DNA of 64,000 nucleotides from Streptomyces sp. CA-210063 (GCF_024612015.1 NZ_CP102512.1:3968001-4032000), one strand, 5' to 3'. Shown: positions 19,501 through 27,900, counted from the first letter of the stretch. Program-made: numbers and translations. Notes: generated from the sequence alone by a model not told the origin.

Positions 19501-20135
19501 GTCTGTGTGCGACAGACCGCCTTCTTCGGTGTGGTCAGTACGCAGGCGGGCAGCCGCACCAGTCCGAGCCGTCCCGACCAGCCGCCGCCGTACGCGGAGG
19601 CGAACGCCGAGTAGTCCACGGAGACCTCGGCCCGGCCGGGGTCGGCGGCCGTCGCGGTGAGCAGGACGCCCTTCACACCGGCGGCCTTGGTGGCCTTCCG
19701 GTCCAACACCCGGATCACCGTCTCGCCTGCGGCGGCCTTGGCACCGCCCGCCGGGGCGACGGTGACCGGCAGACCGCCCACCTTCGCGGTGGCACTGCCC
19801 TTGCGGGATGCGGGAACGGTCGTCGTCACCCGGCCCGGCTTGGGCCAGGTGGCATGCTGCTCTGCGGCGGCACGCCGGGCCTGGGCGGTGTTCTGCTTCT
19901 TCGCCTCCGCAACCGCCGCACGAGCCTTCTTGGCACCCAGGCCGGTGACCTCGCGCACGTCGCTGTCCCGCTGCTCGGGCAGATCGGGCTTGCCCAGACC
20001 GTCCCCTGCCGTAAGGCCGGCGGCCTGCGCATTGGGCAGCGCACCCACCGGCGCCATCAGCGCGAGCGCCAGCGTCACCACAACGGCGCCGCGTCTGCCG
20101 CTTGTCCAACGGGCCACTCTCGTACCGGAATTCAC
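13590..20135 (-). CDS. Secreted RHS-repeat polymorphic toxin with nuclease-like C-terminus
   Basis: 2,181-aa RHS protein. The GTG start at 20135, with a GGCGGGGG site, gives a signal peptide (RRGAVVVTLALALMAPVGAL, cleavage after AQA). The long middle carries many YD-type repeats (TTYDALGRVTAVW, YDYDLFGRTTGSTDPDTGE). The RHS core ends near residue 1912 (GAREYDPSIGRFISVDPV, then NPVTFSDPTGL). The last 270 or so residues are the variable tip: a hydrophobic pre-toxin stretch (YGIAAGVAGFIPWGDILK), then KYDGTVEV and WYGIEVKGG, a D-x(n)-ExK pattern of PD-(D/E)XK nucleases. The tip is lower in G+C than the core. Confidence 0.9.
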   Translation of the reverse strand: MNSGTRVARWTSGRRGAVVVTLALALMAPVGALPNAQAAGLTAGDGLGKPDLPEQRDSDVREVTGLGAKKARAAVAEAKKQNTAQARRAAAEQHATWPKPGRVTTTVPASRKGSATAKVGGLPVTVAPAGGAKAAAGETVIRVLDRKATKAAGVKGVLLTATAADPGRAEVSVDYSAFASAYGGGWSGRLGLVRLPACVLTTPKKAVCRTQTSLDSHNDIADQTVSAAVPLAETPSSSSASASSSTATVLALAATSTTSSSGSGDYSATQLSSSSTWEAGGSSGAFTWSYGLDTPPAAAGPAPSLNLSYDSGGIDGRTASTNNQSTQVGEGFEISSSSYIERSYGSCDKDGQDDKFDLCWKYTNASLVLNGKSSELVKDDTTGAWRLKNDDASTVTHSTGADNGDGNGEYWTVVTGDGTKYVFGLNKLSGAGTERTNSVWSVPVYGDDAGEPGYDQGSALADRSATQAWRWNLDYVEDLRGNAMSYWYTAETNHYAKNGASTGTTEYTRGGYLTKILYGQRASALFSGVTSNKVTFTYEERCTADDCSELTDATSDNWPDVPFDTICKKDADCDATGPSFFTRKRLTQVDTFAWSAAAGAFTAVDSWAFTHEYLDGGDIGDTSDQTLTLKSIRHTGKNGTAITLPPVTFTYQMRENRVDATDNILPLTRPRILSVTSETGAITRVTLSEPECVRGSVMPSAPDENTRSCYPQYWNINGAEEASIDWFHKYRVLAVGTSDPTGHNDGVTNAYSYADPAWHYNDNPLVPSDERTWSIWRGYGKVTATKGTGSNQTKTVSVYLQGMNGDRLLKADGTLDPDARRSATVAGVDVGGLDVADQTDSDPYAGFLREKITYDGSTPVAVAVNDPWSRKTATQHKSYADTEAYYVRTKRTAAHTYLTASSSWRTRASSTTYDDYGMAVIVDDEGDTAKSTDQTCTRTWYARNTGLGINSLVSRTRSVGRTCSVGESDLSLPTSSATRGDVLADTATVFDSTSATAWSASQTPTLGLPTWVGRASAYPASATGGERHPTAWQTVVKTTYDTATAKLGRPLSVTDAAGNTTSTAYTPTDTGPLTRTVITNPKSQKSYNYFDPASGFPTKVYDVNTKLTETTYDALGRVTAVWLPNRLRSGEQSANYTFGYSVTNADTSWTSKSALKADGDTYNTAYTVYDSLLRTLQTQSPTPLGGRLLTDTRYDSRGLAYETYADIFDQDATPSGAYVRAEYGEAPKQTATTYDGAERPIHNTFYVGGVKRWTTTTSYTGDSTATTAPAGGSATRVITDALGRVTERREYSGTSPADTAYGAGAGTGAAYTSTAFTYTRDGKQDTITGPDASVWSYDYDLFGRTTGSTDPDTGETTTGYTALDQVSWTKDAEDRVVISAYDVLGRVAGTWRAASTADLTSTTEEQVAANQLTGYTYDTLAKGQLDTSVRYVGGSGTSGTAYTQKVTAYDALYRATGTQLVLPSSDAFVTSGAVPSATLDFSTYYKIDGTQDHIKEPAAGGLAAEQIQTKYNDLGLPTSVSGAQGYVLETSYSALGETEQLTLGTSYATGTKKAYITNTYEDGTGRLTQSVVTDQTHGYELQELNYTYDDAGNVTSITDPTTLGGTSAADNQCFAYDGYRRLTEAWTPATADCATSGRTTANLGGPDPYWSSYTYKDSGLRATETTHTAAGDTKNTYCYTGDQPHTLTAVTTGSSCTGVTPSHVYDDTGNTTTRPDGTATQSLTWNEEGKLAKTVEGSTSTGYVYDAGGTLLIRRNASGETVLYLGATEVHLDTSTSTAKYWAQRYYSVGGSTIAMRTNQSGTEVLSYQAGDHHGTSTLSLTATDQTVTKRRLTPFGEKREGGTGPWIDDKSFLGMTADTSTGLTHVGAREYDPSIGRFISVDPVLALDQHQSLNGYAYANQNPVTFSDPTGLFCDGCSIDNDDSVWGTDDGPYDANGNHAPSGSGGTKTNSGTASSDDTVLPRGCGLAGQPPCGSLFAPPVIEGPVVLTPAPDYSPAVRETALAGCSWVPILGWGCDAYDLTRAWGEGDTYGIAAGVAGFIPWGDILKAPRQADNIADAIKGAEKGEAPRTSDGKYSKRDGEPGRDGAADEANAWEQLEVDGAVVMRKETPVSAPGFRPRKYDGTVEVNGQWYGIEVKGGTARKNPQQRKFDDWLNKPGNTVTTSDGRTLVGVFDVWIDR

Positions 20136-20265
20136 GACAACCCCCGCCAGGAACGGCCGCCGCGACGGCCAAGGAATGAAGGAGAACGACAAGAATTGAG
20201 GGAACAGCGAAGGTCGACTGTCCATGGGGTGGCACGGCCACGGCTCGCGATGCGGGCCATGGCCG

Positions 20266-23200
20266 TCAGCCGCTGGTCATGGTGTCCACCTGCGCCTCGT
20301 CCGCCGGCGCGCCCGCCCAGATCCGGATGTCCGAGATCTTGCCGGGCAGATGGTGGCCCCAGGAATTGCCCACATAGCCCTTGCCGACGGCGAGTTCACC
20401 CGACCCGATCACAGCCGTGTAGGCGAGGTCCGTGTCGTTCTGTGTCGCGTCGAGGTAGAGGGCGATGGTGCCGGCCTGCGCGTCGTACACCCCGGTCAAC
20501 CGGACCCGGCTACCGATGACCGCCGCGCTGTCGGAGTCCACGGCCGTGAACGTGCCGCCGGCGGCGAGGCGGCCGAAGCGCCAGAACCCGACGGGTACTT
20601 CGTAGGGATTGTCCTCGTCGTCGAACCTGGTCTCGGTGCCGGTCTGCTCGTACCAGAGTCCCCAGGCCGAGCCATCAGCAGAGCGCTGGCCGAGAACCTG
20701 GGCGGTGAAGCCGGTGCTCTTGGTGTTCAGCACCGCCTGGTCCAAGTCCACCTCGGTGGTCACGGTGAACGAGCCGGACTCGTCGACGACCGGCCCGGTG
20801 ACGGTGGCGGCGTCGTCGGTGCCGTCCAGGACGATCGCCTCACCGTCCAGCGAGGCACCGCCGGACAGGGTCAGCGTGCGGCCGTAGCCGCTGACGGTGT
20901 CGGCCAGCGTGGTACCACTCGCGCCGTCCGGGTTCCAGGCGGCCACGAGTTCGGTGGCCGTCGCTGTCTCGGTGGTGTCCAGCAGCCTGGTCTCCTTGGC
21001 GACATCGCCGGGCTGGAGCGCCTGCTGGAACACCGCGACCTCGTCCACCCGGCCCCGCCAGTAGTCCTGGGGGCTGCCCGCCGTGTACTCGGCACGGCCG
21101 AACTGCATCCGCCCGTCGGGCGTCTGTGTCGCCGCGCCGGACGGCAGAGCCACCGGACTGCCCTGGGCGCGGCCGTTGACAAACAACTGGATGGTCTTGT
21201 TCTCGGCGTTGTACACGCCCGCCACCTGGGTCCACGCCTTCAGCGGCACACCCGCCGCGTCCGCGTTCGCACCCACGTAGCGTCGGGTACCGCCGTCGGA
21301 CCAACTCCACAGGAACACCCATTTGTCCTGGCCGGCCGAGTAGTAGAGGGAGAAGCCCGAGCGGTCGCTGCCGGTCTGCGAGAGCACGGTCCGGTACGCG
21401 CTCTTCTCGGTCAGGTACGCCCACGCCGAAACGGTGAACGACGACTGGGTGTTGACCACCGGCCCAGAGGTCGCGGCATAGCCCGACTGCATGGTGGTGT
21501 CGGAGGTGTCGTTCAGCCACAACGAGCGGTCGTCCGTACCCCGCCGTGCCAGCGAGGACCAGCCGGCGCCCGCCGCGTACAGGGTCGCCGGATGCCGCGT
21601 GCCCTCGGCCATAGCGGTGTCCGCCGCCGTCGTCCCACCAGAACCGGGCGCGCTGTCGTCGAAACGCCAGCGCCCCGTCGCGCCCTCGCTCTCCTTGACG
21701 TTGAACCGCACGCTCGCGGTCGCACCCCAGCGCCCGGTGCCGACGTTGTCCAGCGCCCGCACCTGGAGCACCTGTGTGCCCGACAACTCGGGGGCGATCT
21801 GCCGGGTGACCGTCGTTCCCGAGATCGTCGGCGACCACGTCGAGGACGACGACAGCTTGTAGCGATAGGCGACGACAGTGCTCGCGTCGCCCGACGCCGG
21901 AGCGAAGGTGAACGCGCCCTTCACACCAGGGCCACCGGCCGCGGTGCACGCGTTGGCCGTGCACACCGAGTACGGGTCGCCGAGGGTGATCACCGGCGCC
22001 TTGGGGCGGGTCGTGTCCACCATGAAGTAGCAGTAGCCCTTGGACGCGGCGGTGCTGGCGGACTCAAGGAAGCTGTTCCCACCGTTGTAGTACGAGCGGG
22101 TGAAGACGCCCATCCGGTACGCCGTCCCTTCGGACAGTGTCACCGGCGAACTCACGTCCACCGTCTTGCCGTCACCGACGGAGTCAGGGGAGAGGGGCCG
22201 CACCGGCTCGGTGACCGTGCTCCACGTCCCGTCGCTGTTCTTCTTCTGCACGTAGAAGTGGGTACGCAACTGCGCCCCGCTCTCCCCGCCCGGCTGGGTC
22301 TGCGCCACCGCGGTGAGCGTGGGCGTGGGGTCCGAGAGCACGTCGGGGTCGCTCGCGTCCGTCTCGCAGAAGGAGCTCTCCCCGGAGCGCACACCGGGAC
22401 TGGTCGGCGTGGCCGGGACGGCCACGAAGGTCACATCCAGCACGGCATCGTCGTCGAACCGCTTCCACCCATTGGGGTCCGACTCGTCGTGCGCCTTCAG
22501 CATCAGCGTCAGACGGGAGAAGCTTCCGGCCGCGAATGCCTTCACCGTGTCGGTGAGGTTTTCATAACTCTGGCTCGGGTTGTCGTTGAACTCGAGCGGC
22601 GCATCCGGCTGACTCGGATCACACATCGTGCCACGCCCAGCCGCAAAGCTCTGGTCACCCAGCTTGTCCCAGTTGCTGGTCGGGCCGGGCCACTTCGTCG
22701 AGGACGAGATGTTCGGCGTACGGATGAGATCGATGGTCGTCTTCTCGCAGGACATCGACCAGCGTTCGGTCACGCGGAACGTGGCGTCCAGCACCCGCTT
22801 GCCGCGCAGCTTGCTCGGCGAGAACTCGAAGTACATCCGCTGCTTGTAACCCGAACCGCAGTAGTACGCGTACCCGCCGGTCACATACGTACTGCAGTAA
22901 CCGACACCCTCACCGTCGTCACCACCGGAGAAGTTGTAGAAGGTGTCACCGTCCGAGGACAGCACCGTGCGCTCGGACTCGCCCCAGGAGACGTCGGGGT
23001 CGATATACAGCGGGTACACCGTGTCGGCACCGGTCAGCAGATCGGCATCGGGAACGACCGTGATCGAGTCGTCGTCGGCTGTGACGGGTAGTACGGCGGA
23101 AGCGTCGCCGTCGCTGGGTCCCTTGGCGGGGTCAGGTGTGAACTCACCGTCGTGAGCGGAGGAGTCGTCCGCCGCGCTGTCCGTGTCCGACGACGCGAGC

Positions 23201-24009
23201 GACATAGCCGACGTCTCCGAGCTCGCCGCGTCCCCGGCGGAGTCCCATTGACGCGCGGTGGGCGTACGGAACACGGCGTTGCCGTTCTCGTCGACCGCGT
23301 CCAGACCGCCACCGGCGCCACCCCGCAGTGTCAGTCCCTGCGCCTCGACGGGAAAGTCCAGCCTCTGCAGCTCGTCACTCGCCGCCGCTTCGGCCGACTT
23401 GACCACCAGCACCTCGCGGTAGCCCTCGGTCGTCGCGGTCAGCCGCAGATCGACGCCCGGCAGTACGTCCACATACACCGCCGACGCACCATCGAGCGTC
23501 GGTTCGGGAAGCTCACCCGGCCACCCGACGGTCAGCGACTGCCCGCCCTCCGCCACGGTGACGAGGCCGCCCCCGTCACCTCCGCCGGAGAACGACAGAT
23601 CGGTCACGGCAGCCTTCGGACCGATCGTGCCATCGGCCCGCTGCTCCAGCGTCGCGTCCGGCTCGGCCCACGCCCCATCGGTCTGCCGCACTCGGACCGG
23701 AACCGTGGACATGCTCAGGGAGAAAGTCTCCCCGTCCGGATTCGCGTACGTCGTCGCGTATTCGGTGCGCTCCCCCACGATCTCCACGCGCTCGCCGGTC
23801 TCCACCGCCTTCTCGGCAGCTTCATCAGCCTCCGAAAGGCTCCTCCCGGAAGAGCCGGAACTCGCATCCGCGTACGCCGCAGGGGCAGTGGCGGAGACGC
23901 TCACCGCCGGAATGCCCGCAAGCACACCCATTGACGTCACGAAGACCGCTATGTCCCTCAAGTGTCTTGCAGGCGCACCGACTTGACGTCCCGTTGCAAC
24001 CGACGACAC
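20266..24009 (-). CDS. Large secreted LamG/jellyroll-fold protein
   Basis: 1,247-aa exported protein. The signal peptide (DIAVFVTSMGVLAGIPAVSV) ends near AYADA. A long N-terminal beta-rich part includes a DNRLRE-like segment (KLRGKRVLDATFRVTERW), then Fn3-like strands. Two LamG-like jellyroll domains follow, at roughly residues 830-1000 (SFTVSAWAYLTEKSAYRTVL) and 1050-1240 (SGSFTVTTEVDLDQAVLN). It starts with GTG after a CGGGGG site. Its stop lies 130 bp before the RHS start in the same direction. Such LamG giants regularly precede Streptomyces RHS genes, so it may be a surface or delivery partner; this is inference. Confidence 0.85.
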   Translation of the reverse strand: MSSVATGRQVGAPARHLRDIAVFVTSMGVLAGIPAVSVSATAPAAYADASSGSSGRSLSEADEAAEKAVETGERVEIVGERTEYATTYANPDGETFSLSMSTVPVRVRQTDGAWAEPDATLEQRADGTIGPKAAVTDLSFSGGGDGGGLVTVAEGGQSLTVGWPGELPEPTLDGASAVYVDVLPGVDLRLTATTEGYREVLVVKSAEAAASDELQRLDFPVEAQGLTLRGGAGGGLDAVDENGNAVFRTPTARQWDSAGDAASSETSAMSLASSDTDSAADDSSAHDGEFTPDPAKGPSDGDASAVLPVTADDDSITVVPDADLLTGADTVYPLYIDPDVSWGESERTVLSSDGDTFYNFSGGDDGEGVGYCSTYVTGGYAYYCGSGYKQRMYFEFSPSKLRGKRVLDATFRVTERWSMSCEKTTIDLIRTPNISSSTKWPGPTSNWDKLGDQSFAAGRGTMCDPSQPDAPLEFNDNPSQSYENLTDTVKAFAAGSFSRLTLMLKAHDESDPNGWKRFDDDAVLDVTFVAVPATPTSPGVRSGESSFCETDASDPDVLSDPTPTLTAVAQTQPGGESGAQLRTHFYVQKKNSDGTWSTVTEPVRPLSPDSVGDGKTVDVSSPVTLSEGTAYRMGVFTRSYYNGGNSFLESASTAASKGYCYFMVDTTRPKAPVITLGDPYSVCTANACTAAGGPGVKGAFTFAPASGDASTVVAYRYKLSSSSTWSPTISGTTVTRQIAPELSGTQVLQVRALDNVGTGRWGATASVRFNVKESEGATGRWRFDDSAPGSGGTTAADTAMAEGTRHPATLYAAGAGWSSLARRGTDDRSLWLNDTSDTTMQSGYAATSGPVVNTQSSFTVSAWAYLTEKSAYRTVLSQTGSDRSGFSLYYSAGQDKWVFLWSWSDGGTRRYVGANADAAGVPLKAWTQVAGVYNAENKTIQLFVNGRAQGSPVALPSGAATQTPDGRMQFGRAEYTAGSPQDYWRGRVDEVAVFQQALQPGDVAKETRLLDTTETATATELVAAWNPDGASGTTLADTVSGYGRTLTLSGGASLDGEAIVLDGTDDAATVTGPVVDESGSFTVTTEVDLDQAVLNTKSTGFTAQVLGQRSADGSAWGLWYEQTGTETRFDDEDNPYEVPVGFWRFGRLAAGGTFTAVDSDSAAVIGSRVRLTGVYDAQAGTIALYLDATQNDTDLAYTAVIGSGELAVGKGYVGNSWGHHLPGKISDIRIWAGAPADEAQVDTMTSG

Positions 24010-24048
24010 AACAGCCCCCGAACCACACGATCTTCACAGTGGCTGCCA

Positions 24049-24078
24049 CTTCTACCCGCATTGATCGAACACGGTCAA
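24049..24078 (-). promoter_or_regulatory. Probable promoter of the LamG-RHS locus
   Basis: Minus strand TTGACC (24078-24073), an 18-base spacer, and TAGAAG (24054-24049). The expected start is about 24042, giving a leader of roughly 33 bases. No other promoter-like pair is obvious before the RHS gene, so LamG, RHS and the small gene may share this one. Confidence 0.5.
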
Positions 24079-24394
24079 TGCTTCACAAAGAAAGATCCAT
24101 TCCGCTCGGAATAAGGGCCACATAAACCCACCCCCTGATGAATTCTGGGAGAATGGGCGAGTCCCACCGGAATACGTTCCGCTTCCATACGGATCTTTCA
24201 ACCGTGACCTGGCGTTTCGGCTCAAGGGTGGCCGAACCAGCCACCTGAAACTACGCATGGCCATGGCGTCGGCGGCCGTCCTGGTGGTCACCCTTGCGGT
24301 CCTGTTCGCCGCCCGCAGACTTTCGGCGCTGCCCGACTACTGGTGGAAAGTTGTCGCCACCATGCTCGGGGTCACGGCGATCTTTACGCGCCGT
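24079..24394 (+). other. Gap with a possible membrane-protein remnant
   Basis: The stretch is AT-richer than its surroundings and has no complete gene. From 24257 the plus strand encodes MAMASAAVLVVTLAVLFAAR and then YWWKVVATMLGVTAIF: two hydrophobic segments. The frame then runs without stop into the antisense of the next gene. This looks like the truncated 5' end of a small membrane protein gene, or chance. Confidence 0.3.
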
Positions 24395-24652
24395 TCAATC
24401 CGCCCCCACCGACTCGAACCGCCACCGATGCACCGCCCGGCTGACCAACTCCCCGGTCGGCTCCGGCAGTTCGGGCAGTTCCGCGTCGTACTCCGCGTCC
24501 CACCACGTGATGACCAGCACCCGGTCCTGCGGCGCCCGGAACGTCTCGCGCCGCAGCGGCCGTACGGGGAGCTCCTGGGCCCGCGCCCAGGCGAGGAGTT
24601 CCTCTCCCCGCCCGGCCACCGCCCGGGCCTCCCACATCAGCGCGACGGTCAC
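24395..24652 (-). CDS. Conserved-looking 85-aa protein coupled to tsaD
   Basis: 85-aa soluble protein that I do not recognise by name. The layout ([20 protein letters not shown], then [17 protein letters not shown], then HRWRFESV) recalls small dimeric alpha/beta-barrel (ABM-like) proteins. The GTG start overlaps the tsaD stop by four bases (GTGA), so it is translated as part of the tsaB-rimI-tsaD unit. Position suggests a link to t6A synthesis or simply shared expression; the sequence does not decide. Confidence 0.75.
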   Translation of the reverse strand: MTVALMWEARAVAGRGEELLAWARAQELPVRPLRRETFRAPQDRVLVITWWDAEYDAELPELPEPTGELVSRAVHRWRFESVGAD

Positions 24653-25740
24653 GAGTACAGGTTCTCTTTGCCGACCTCGTGAACGTGGTCATGCGCACGC
24701 CCCGGCACATGGGGATCCGTCACCGGCAACGACGAGTCCGCCGACAGATCCCAGTCCGAAGCGGCCCGCCCCCGCGCGACCATCTCCGCGCCCAGCGCCG
24801 CCACCATCGCCCCGTTGTCGGTGCACAACTTCGGCCGAGGCACCCGGAGTCGGATCCCGGCCGCCTCGCACCGCTCCTGCGCCAGCACCCGCAGCCGGGA
24901 GTTGGCGGCGACACCCCCGCCGATCATCAGATGATCCACCCCCTGATCACGGCACGCCCGCACGGCCTTGCGCGTCAGCACATCCACCACGGCCTCCTGG
25001 AAGGAAGCCGCGACATCCCGCACCGGAACGTCCTCCCCCGCCGCGCGCTTGGCCTCGATCCAGCGGGCCACGGCGGTCTTCAGACCCGAGAAGGAGAAGT
25101 CGTAGGCCGGGTCGCGGGGCCCGGTCAGCCCGCGCGGGAACGCGATCGCGCCCGGGTCACCCTCCCGCGCGTACCGGTCGATGACCGGACCACCCGGGAA
25201 CCCGAGGTTGAGCACCCGCGCGATCTTGTCGAAGGCCTCCCCCGCCGCGTCGTCGATCGTCGCGCCCATCGGCCGTACGTCCGACGTGATGTCCGTCGAA
25301 AGGAGCAACGACGAATGGCCCCCGGACACGAGCAGTGCCATCGTCGGCTCGGGCAGCGCCCCGTGCTCCAGCTGGTCGACGCAGATGTGGGAGGCGAGGT
25401 GATTGACGCCGTACAGCGGCTTGCCCAGCGCGTACGCGTACGCCTTCGCCGCCGAGACGCCGACCAGCAGCGCACCCGCGAGCCCCGGCCCGGCGGTGAC
25501 CGCGATGCCGTCGAGGTCCTTCGCGCTCACCCCCGCTTCCTTCAGCGCGCGGTCGATCGTCGGGACCATCGCCTCCAGATGCGCGCGCGAGGCGACCTCC
25601 GGCACCACCCCGCCGAAACGGGCGTGCTCGTCGACGCTCGACGCGATCGCGTCGGCCAGCAGTGTCGTACCGCGCACGACGCCGACGCCGGTCTCGTCGC
25701 AGGAGGTCTCGATCCCCAGGACCAGGGGTTCGTCAGCCAT
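24649..25740 (-). CDS. tsaD: tRNA N6-adenosine threonylcarbamoyltransferase
   Basis: 363-aa Kae1/TsaD protein that transfers the threonylcarbamoyl group to A37 of ANN-decoding tRNAs, in complex with TsaB and TsaE. The N-terminal [15 protein letters not shown], the metal-binding NHLASHI, the [12 protein letters not shown] loop and [12 protein letters not shown] are present. The ATG at 25740 gives the standard [13 protein letters not shown] start. An in-frame ATG at 25764 would add eight residues and overlap the rimI stop. It follows rimI closely and overlaps the 85-aa gene downstream. Confidence 0.97.
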   Translation of the reverse strand: MADEPLVLGIETSCDETGVGVVRGTTLLADAIASSVDEHARFGGVVPEVASRAHLEAMVPTIDRALKEAGVSAKDLDGIAVTAGPGLAGALLVGVSAAKAYAYALGKPLYGVNHLASHICVDQLEHGALPEPTMALLVSGGHSSLLLSTDITSDVRPMGATIDDAAGEAFDKIARVLNLGFPGGPVIDRYAREGDPGAIAFPRGLTGPRDPAYDFSFSGLKTAVARWIEAKRAAGEDVPVRDVAASFQEAVVDVLTRKAVRACRDQGVDHLMIGGGVAANSRLRVLAQERCEAAGIRLRVPRPKLCTDNGAMVAALGAEMVARGRAASDWDLSADSSLPVTDPHVPGRAHDHVHEVGKENLYS

Positions 25741-25756
25741 TGACCCAGCGATTGAC

Positions 25757-26269
25757 CTAGCCATTGATCTCGGTCCCTTGTACGGATACGGATGTGGAGG
25801 GGTCGTTGAGGCGCATGACCAGCGCGTCCACGTTCCCCGGCTGGTAGTAGCCGCGGCGGAAGCCGATCGCCTCGAAGCCGAAGCGCTCGTAGAGCTTCTG
25901 GGCGCGGACGTTGTCGACGCGGCATTCGAGCATCACCTGAGCGCACTCGAAGGCGGTGGCGGCCCGCAGCAGTTCGGTGAGGATCAGCGCGCCGAGGCCG
26001 GTGCCCCAGTGTTCGCGGGCGACGGCGATGGTCTGGACGTCGGCGACGTCCCCTGCGGAGGCGAGGCCCCCGTAGCCGACGATCCGCCCGTCCTCGTCCG
26101 GGGACTCCGCCACGACATACCGCCGGGTCGCGTGCGGGCCCCGCGCGTGGGCGAGGTCCGACCAGAACATGCCCCGGGACCAGGCGTCCTCGGGGAAGAG
26201 GTCCTTCTCCAGCTCCAGTACGGGCTCGATGTCCCACCAGCGCATCTCGCGCAGCACCGCGGTCGTCAC
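25757..26269 (-). CDS. rimI: Ribosomal protein alanine N-acetyltransferase family (GNAT)
   Basis: 170-aa GNAT acetyltransferase. The acetyl-CoA loop region is [20 protein letters not shown], and the C-terminal part ([28 protein letters not shown]) is typical of RimI. It starts with GTG overlapping the tsaB stop by four bases. RimI acetylates the N-terminus of ribosomal protein S18 in E. coli. The tsaB-rimI-tsaD order is common in bacteria. Confidence 0.93.
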   Translation of the reverse strand: MTTAVLREMRWWDIEPVLELEKDLFPEDAWSRGMFWSDLAHARGPHATRRYVVAESPDEDGRIVGYGGLASAGDVADVQTIAVAREHWGTGLGALILTELLRAATAFECAQVMLECRVDNVRAQKLYERFGFEAIGFRRGYYQPGNVDALVMRLNDPSTSVSVQGTEING

Positions 26270-26931
26270 TTGGGGGTGACCACCTTGTAGTTCTTGGGCA
26301 CCTGGGCGTCCGGCCGGCGCAGATACAGCGGCCGGGGCGCCTCCAGTTCCTCGCCCGCCGCGAGTCTTCTCGCGGCCAGCGCCGCGAGGGCGGCCGCGGA
26401 GACGTGCTCGGGCGCGCGGGCGTCGGTGAAGGTGTCCGGGTAGAGCAGCGCCCCGGCGCCCACCGCGGGCAGCCCGGCCACCAGCTCCGCGATCTCGGCG
26501 GGCCGGTCGACCGCCGGCTCGGTCACTCTCGTCCGCGCGTCCTCGTACCGCGCCCAGTACACCTCCTTGCGCCGGGCGTCGGTCGCCACCACGAACGGTC
26601 CCTCGACCGTTCCCTCGGCCCCGGCCGCGTACGCGAGCCCGTCGAGGGTGCACAGTCCGTGGACGGGGACCCCGAGGGCGAGGCCGAAGGTGTCGGCGGT
26701 CATGAGGCCGACGCGCAGCCCGGTGTACGGGCCGGGACCGATGCCCACGACGATGCCGGTGACGGCGTCGAGGCGGGTGCCCGCCTCGACGAGGACCCGG
26801 TCGACGGCGGGCAGCAGCAGTTCCCCGTGGCGACGCGCGTCCACCTGGCTCGACGCGGCGACGACATCCGTCCCGTCGTGCAGCGCGACGGTGACGGCGG
26901 GGGTGGCGGTATCCAGAGCGAGCAAGAGCAC
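26266..26931 (-). CDS. tsaB: t6A synthesis scaffold protein TsaB
   Basis: 221-aa ASKHA-fold protein. It has LLALDTATPAVTVALHDGTD at the N-terminus and GIVVGIGPGPYTGLRVGLM, the TsaB signature. It lacks the metal-binding HxxxH of TsaD, as expected for the non-catalytic partner. It starts with GTG and is the first gene of a tightly overlapping four-gene minus-strand set. Confidence 0.95.
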   Translation of the reverse strand: MLLLALDTATPAVTVALHDGTDVVAASSQVDARRHGELLLPAVDRVLVEAGTRLDAVTGIVVGIGPGPYTGLRVGLMTADTFGLALGVPVHGLCTLDGLAYAAGAEGTVEGPFVVATDARRKEVYWARYEDARTRVTEPAVDRPAEIAELVAGLPAVGAGALLYPDTFTDARAPEHVSAAALAALAARRLAAGEELEAPRPLYLRRPDAQVPKNYKVVTPK

Positions 26932-27055
26932 GCAAACAGCCTACGGCGCTTCGGGCCGGGACACGGCCGACCCGGTCCACGCCGCCTCTGCTGCTACCGT
27001 CACAGCACAGACGTACTTCAAGGGCGTACGTGGGTACGAGAGGTGGGCACAGAAG

Positions 27056-27613
27056 GTGGCCAGTAGCAGCTCGGGATTCGTGGCCGGGCTCACCGCGGCG
27101 GCCATCGCCGCAGTCGGTTTCCTCACCTACCAGGCGTCGGCGAACGTGCCTGACGACCTGGGGAAACCGTCCCCCTCGAAGTCCTCGGCGCTCCCGAAGT
27201 CCAAGACCCCCGCCGAGGAGAAGGACACCGCCGAGCTCCTCCCCGACGACTCGGGCACGGGCGAGCGTGTCGTCTACTCCCTCGACGAGGACCGCGTCTG
27301 GCTGGTCGGCGGCAACGACAAGGTCGCCCGCACCTTCGAGGTCACCCCCAGCACGGTCGACCCCACCCCCGCCGACTACATCGTCACGTCCCGCTCCGCC
27401 GCCGTCACCGGCTCCGACGGCACCCCCATCGAACACGTCGTCCGCTTCGCGACGGTCGACGGCGTGTCCATCGGCTTCAGCGCGGCGGTCGACGGCTCCA
27501 CCCCCCAGCCCGACCCCACCACCAAAACGGGCGGCATCCGCGAGTCCCGCAAGGACGGCAAGGCGATGTGGGAGTTCGCGGGCATCGGTATGAAGGTGGT
27601 CGTGGTCGAATAG
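27056..27613 (+). CDS. Membrane-anchored or exported protein of unknown function
   Basis: 185-aa protein. One hydrophobic segment near residues 8-28 (FVAGLTAAAIAAVGFLTYQA) anchors or exports it. A Pro/Lys/Ser linker follows, then a beta-rich domain (RVVYSLDEDRVWLVGGND, ARTFEVTPSTVDPTPADYIV). The GTG at 27056 is used because it follows a GAGAGGTGGG site and no other in-frame start fits. It is divergent from tsaB with a 124-bp gap and converges on the 57-aa gene. I do not recognise the family. Confidence 0.8.
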   Translation: MASSSSGFVAGLTAAAIAAVGFLTYQASANVPDDLGKPSPSKSSALPKSKTPAEEKDTAELLPDDSGTGERVVYSLDEDRVWLVGGNDKVARTFEVTPSTVDPTPADYIVTSRSAAVTGSDGTPIEHVVRFATVDGVSIGFSAAVDGSTPQPDPTTKTGGIRESRKDGKAMWEFAGIGMKVVVVE

Positions 27614-27645
27614 GGGGGCGCCTTGTAAGCGCCGAGGGCCTGATC

Positions 27646-27705
27646 TTTCAGGGGCCCGGGGAACTGCGCGAACAACCCCCACTCACCCGCAGTCGCGAAA
27701 CGAAC
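27646..27705 (+). repeat. Dispersed GGGGAACTGCGCGA repeat, copy A
   Basis: The core GGGGAACTGCGCGAAC is followed by the CCCGCAGTCGC tail. It lies between the converging ends of the 185-aa and 57-aa genes. Here the hairpin part is degenerate (GGGGCCCGGGG). Six more copies lie in other gaps of the window. Confidence 0.8.
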
Positions 27706-27726
27706 GGATCCACCCCACCCAGAGCG

Positions 27727-27900
27727 CTATGCGGCCTTGGGGCACCGTTCAGCCGCAGGCCGCCGTTCCTCCACCTTCACCGGCGGAGCCACCGGCGGCG
27801 TGGACACGGCCTTCGCCGCCACGCCCGCCGCCAACAGGTCCCGCATCGACACCCCAGCCACCCCGGACGGCTGCCGCTCACGTCGCTTCGATGCTGGCAT
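27727..27900 (-). CDS. 57-aa basic protein behind an iron-box-like site
   Basis: Short basic protein: MPASKRRERQPSGVAGVSMR, then a hydrophobic LLAAGVAAKAV stretch and a Pro/Lys/Glu tail ending CPKAA. An AGGAGG site precedes the ATG by five bases, an unusually good ribosome site for this region. A palindrome matching the DmdR/IdeR iron box lies about 30 bp upstream of the start. I know of no function for it. It is clearly distinct from the frames read through it on the other strand. Confidence 0.7.
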   Translation of the reverse strand: MPASKRRERQPSGVAGVSMRDLLAAGVAAKAVSTPPVAPPVKVEERRPAAERCPKAA

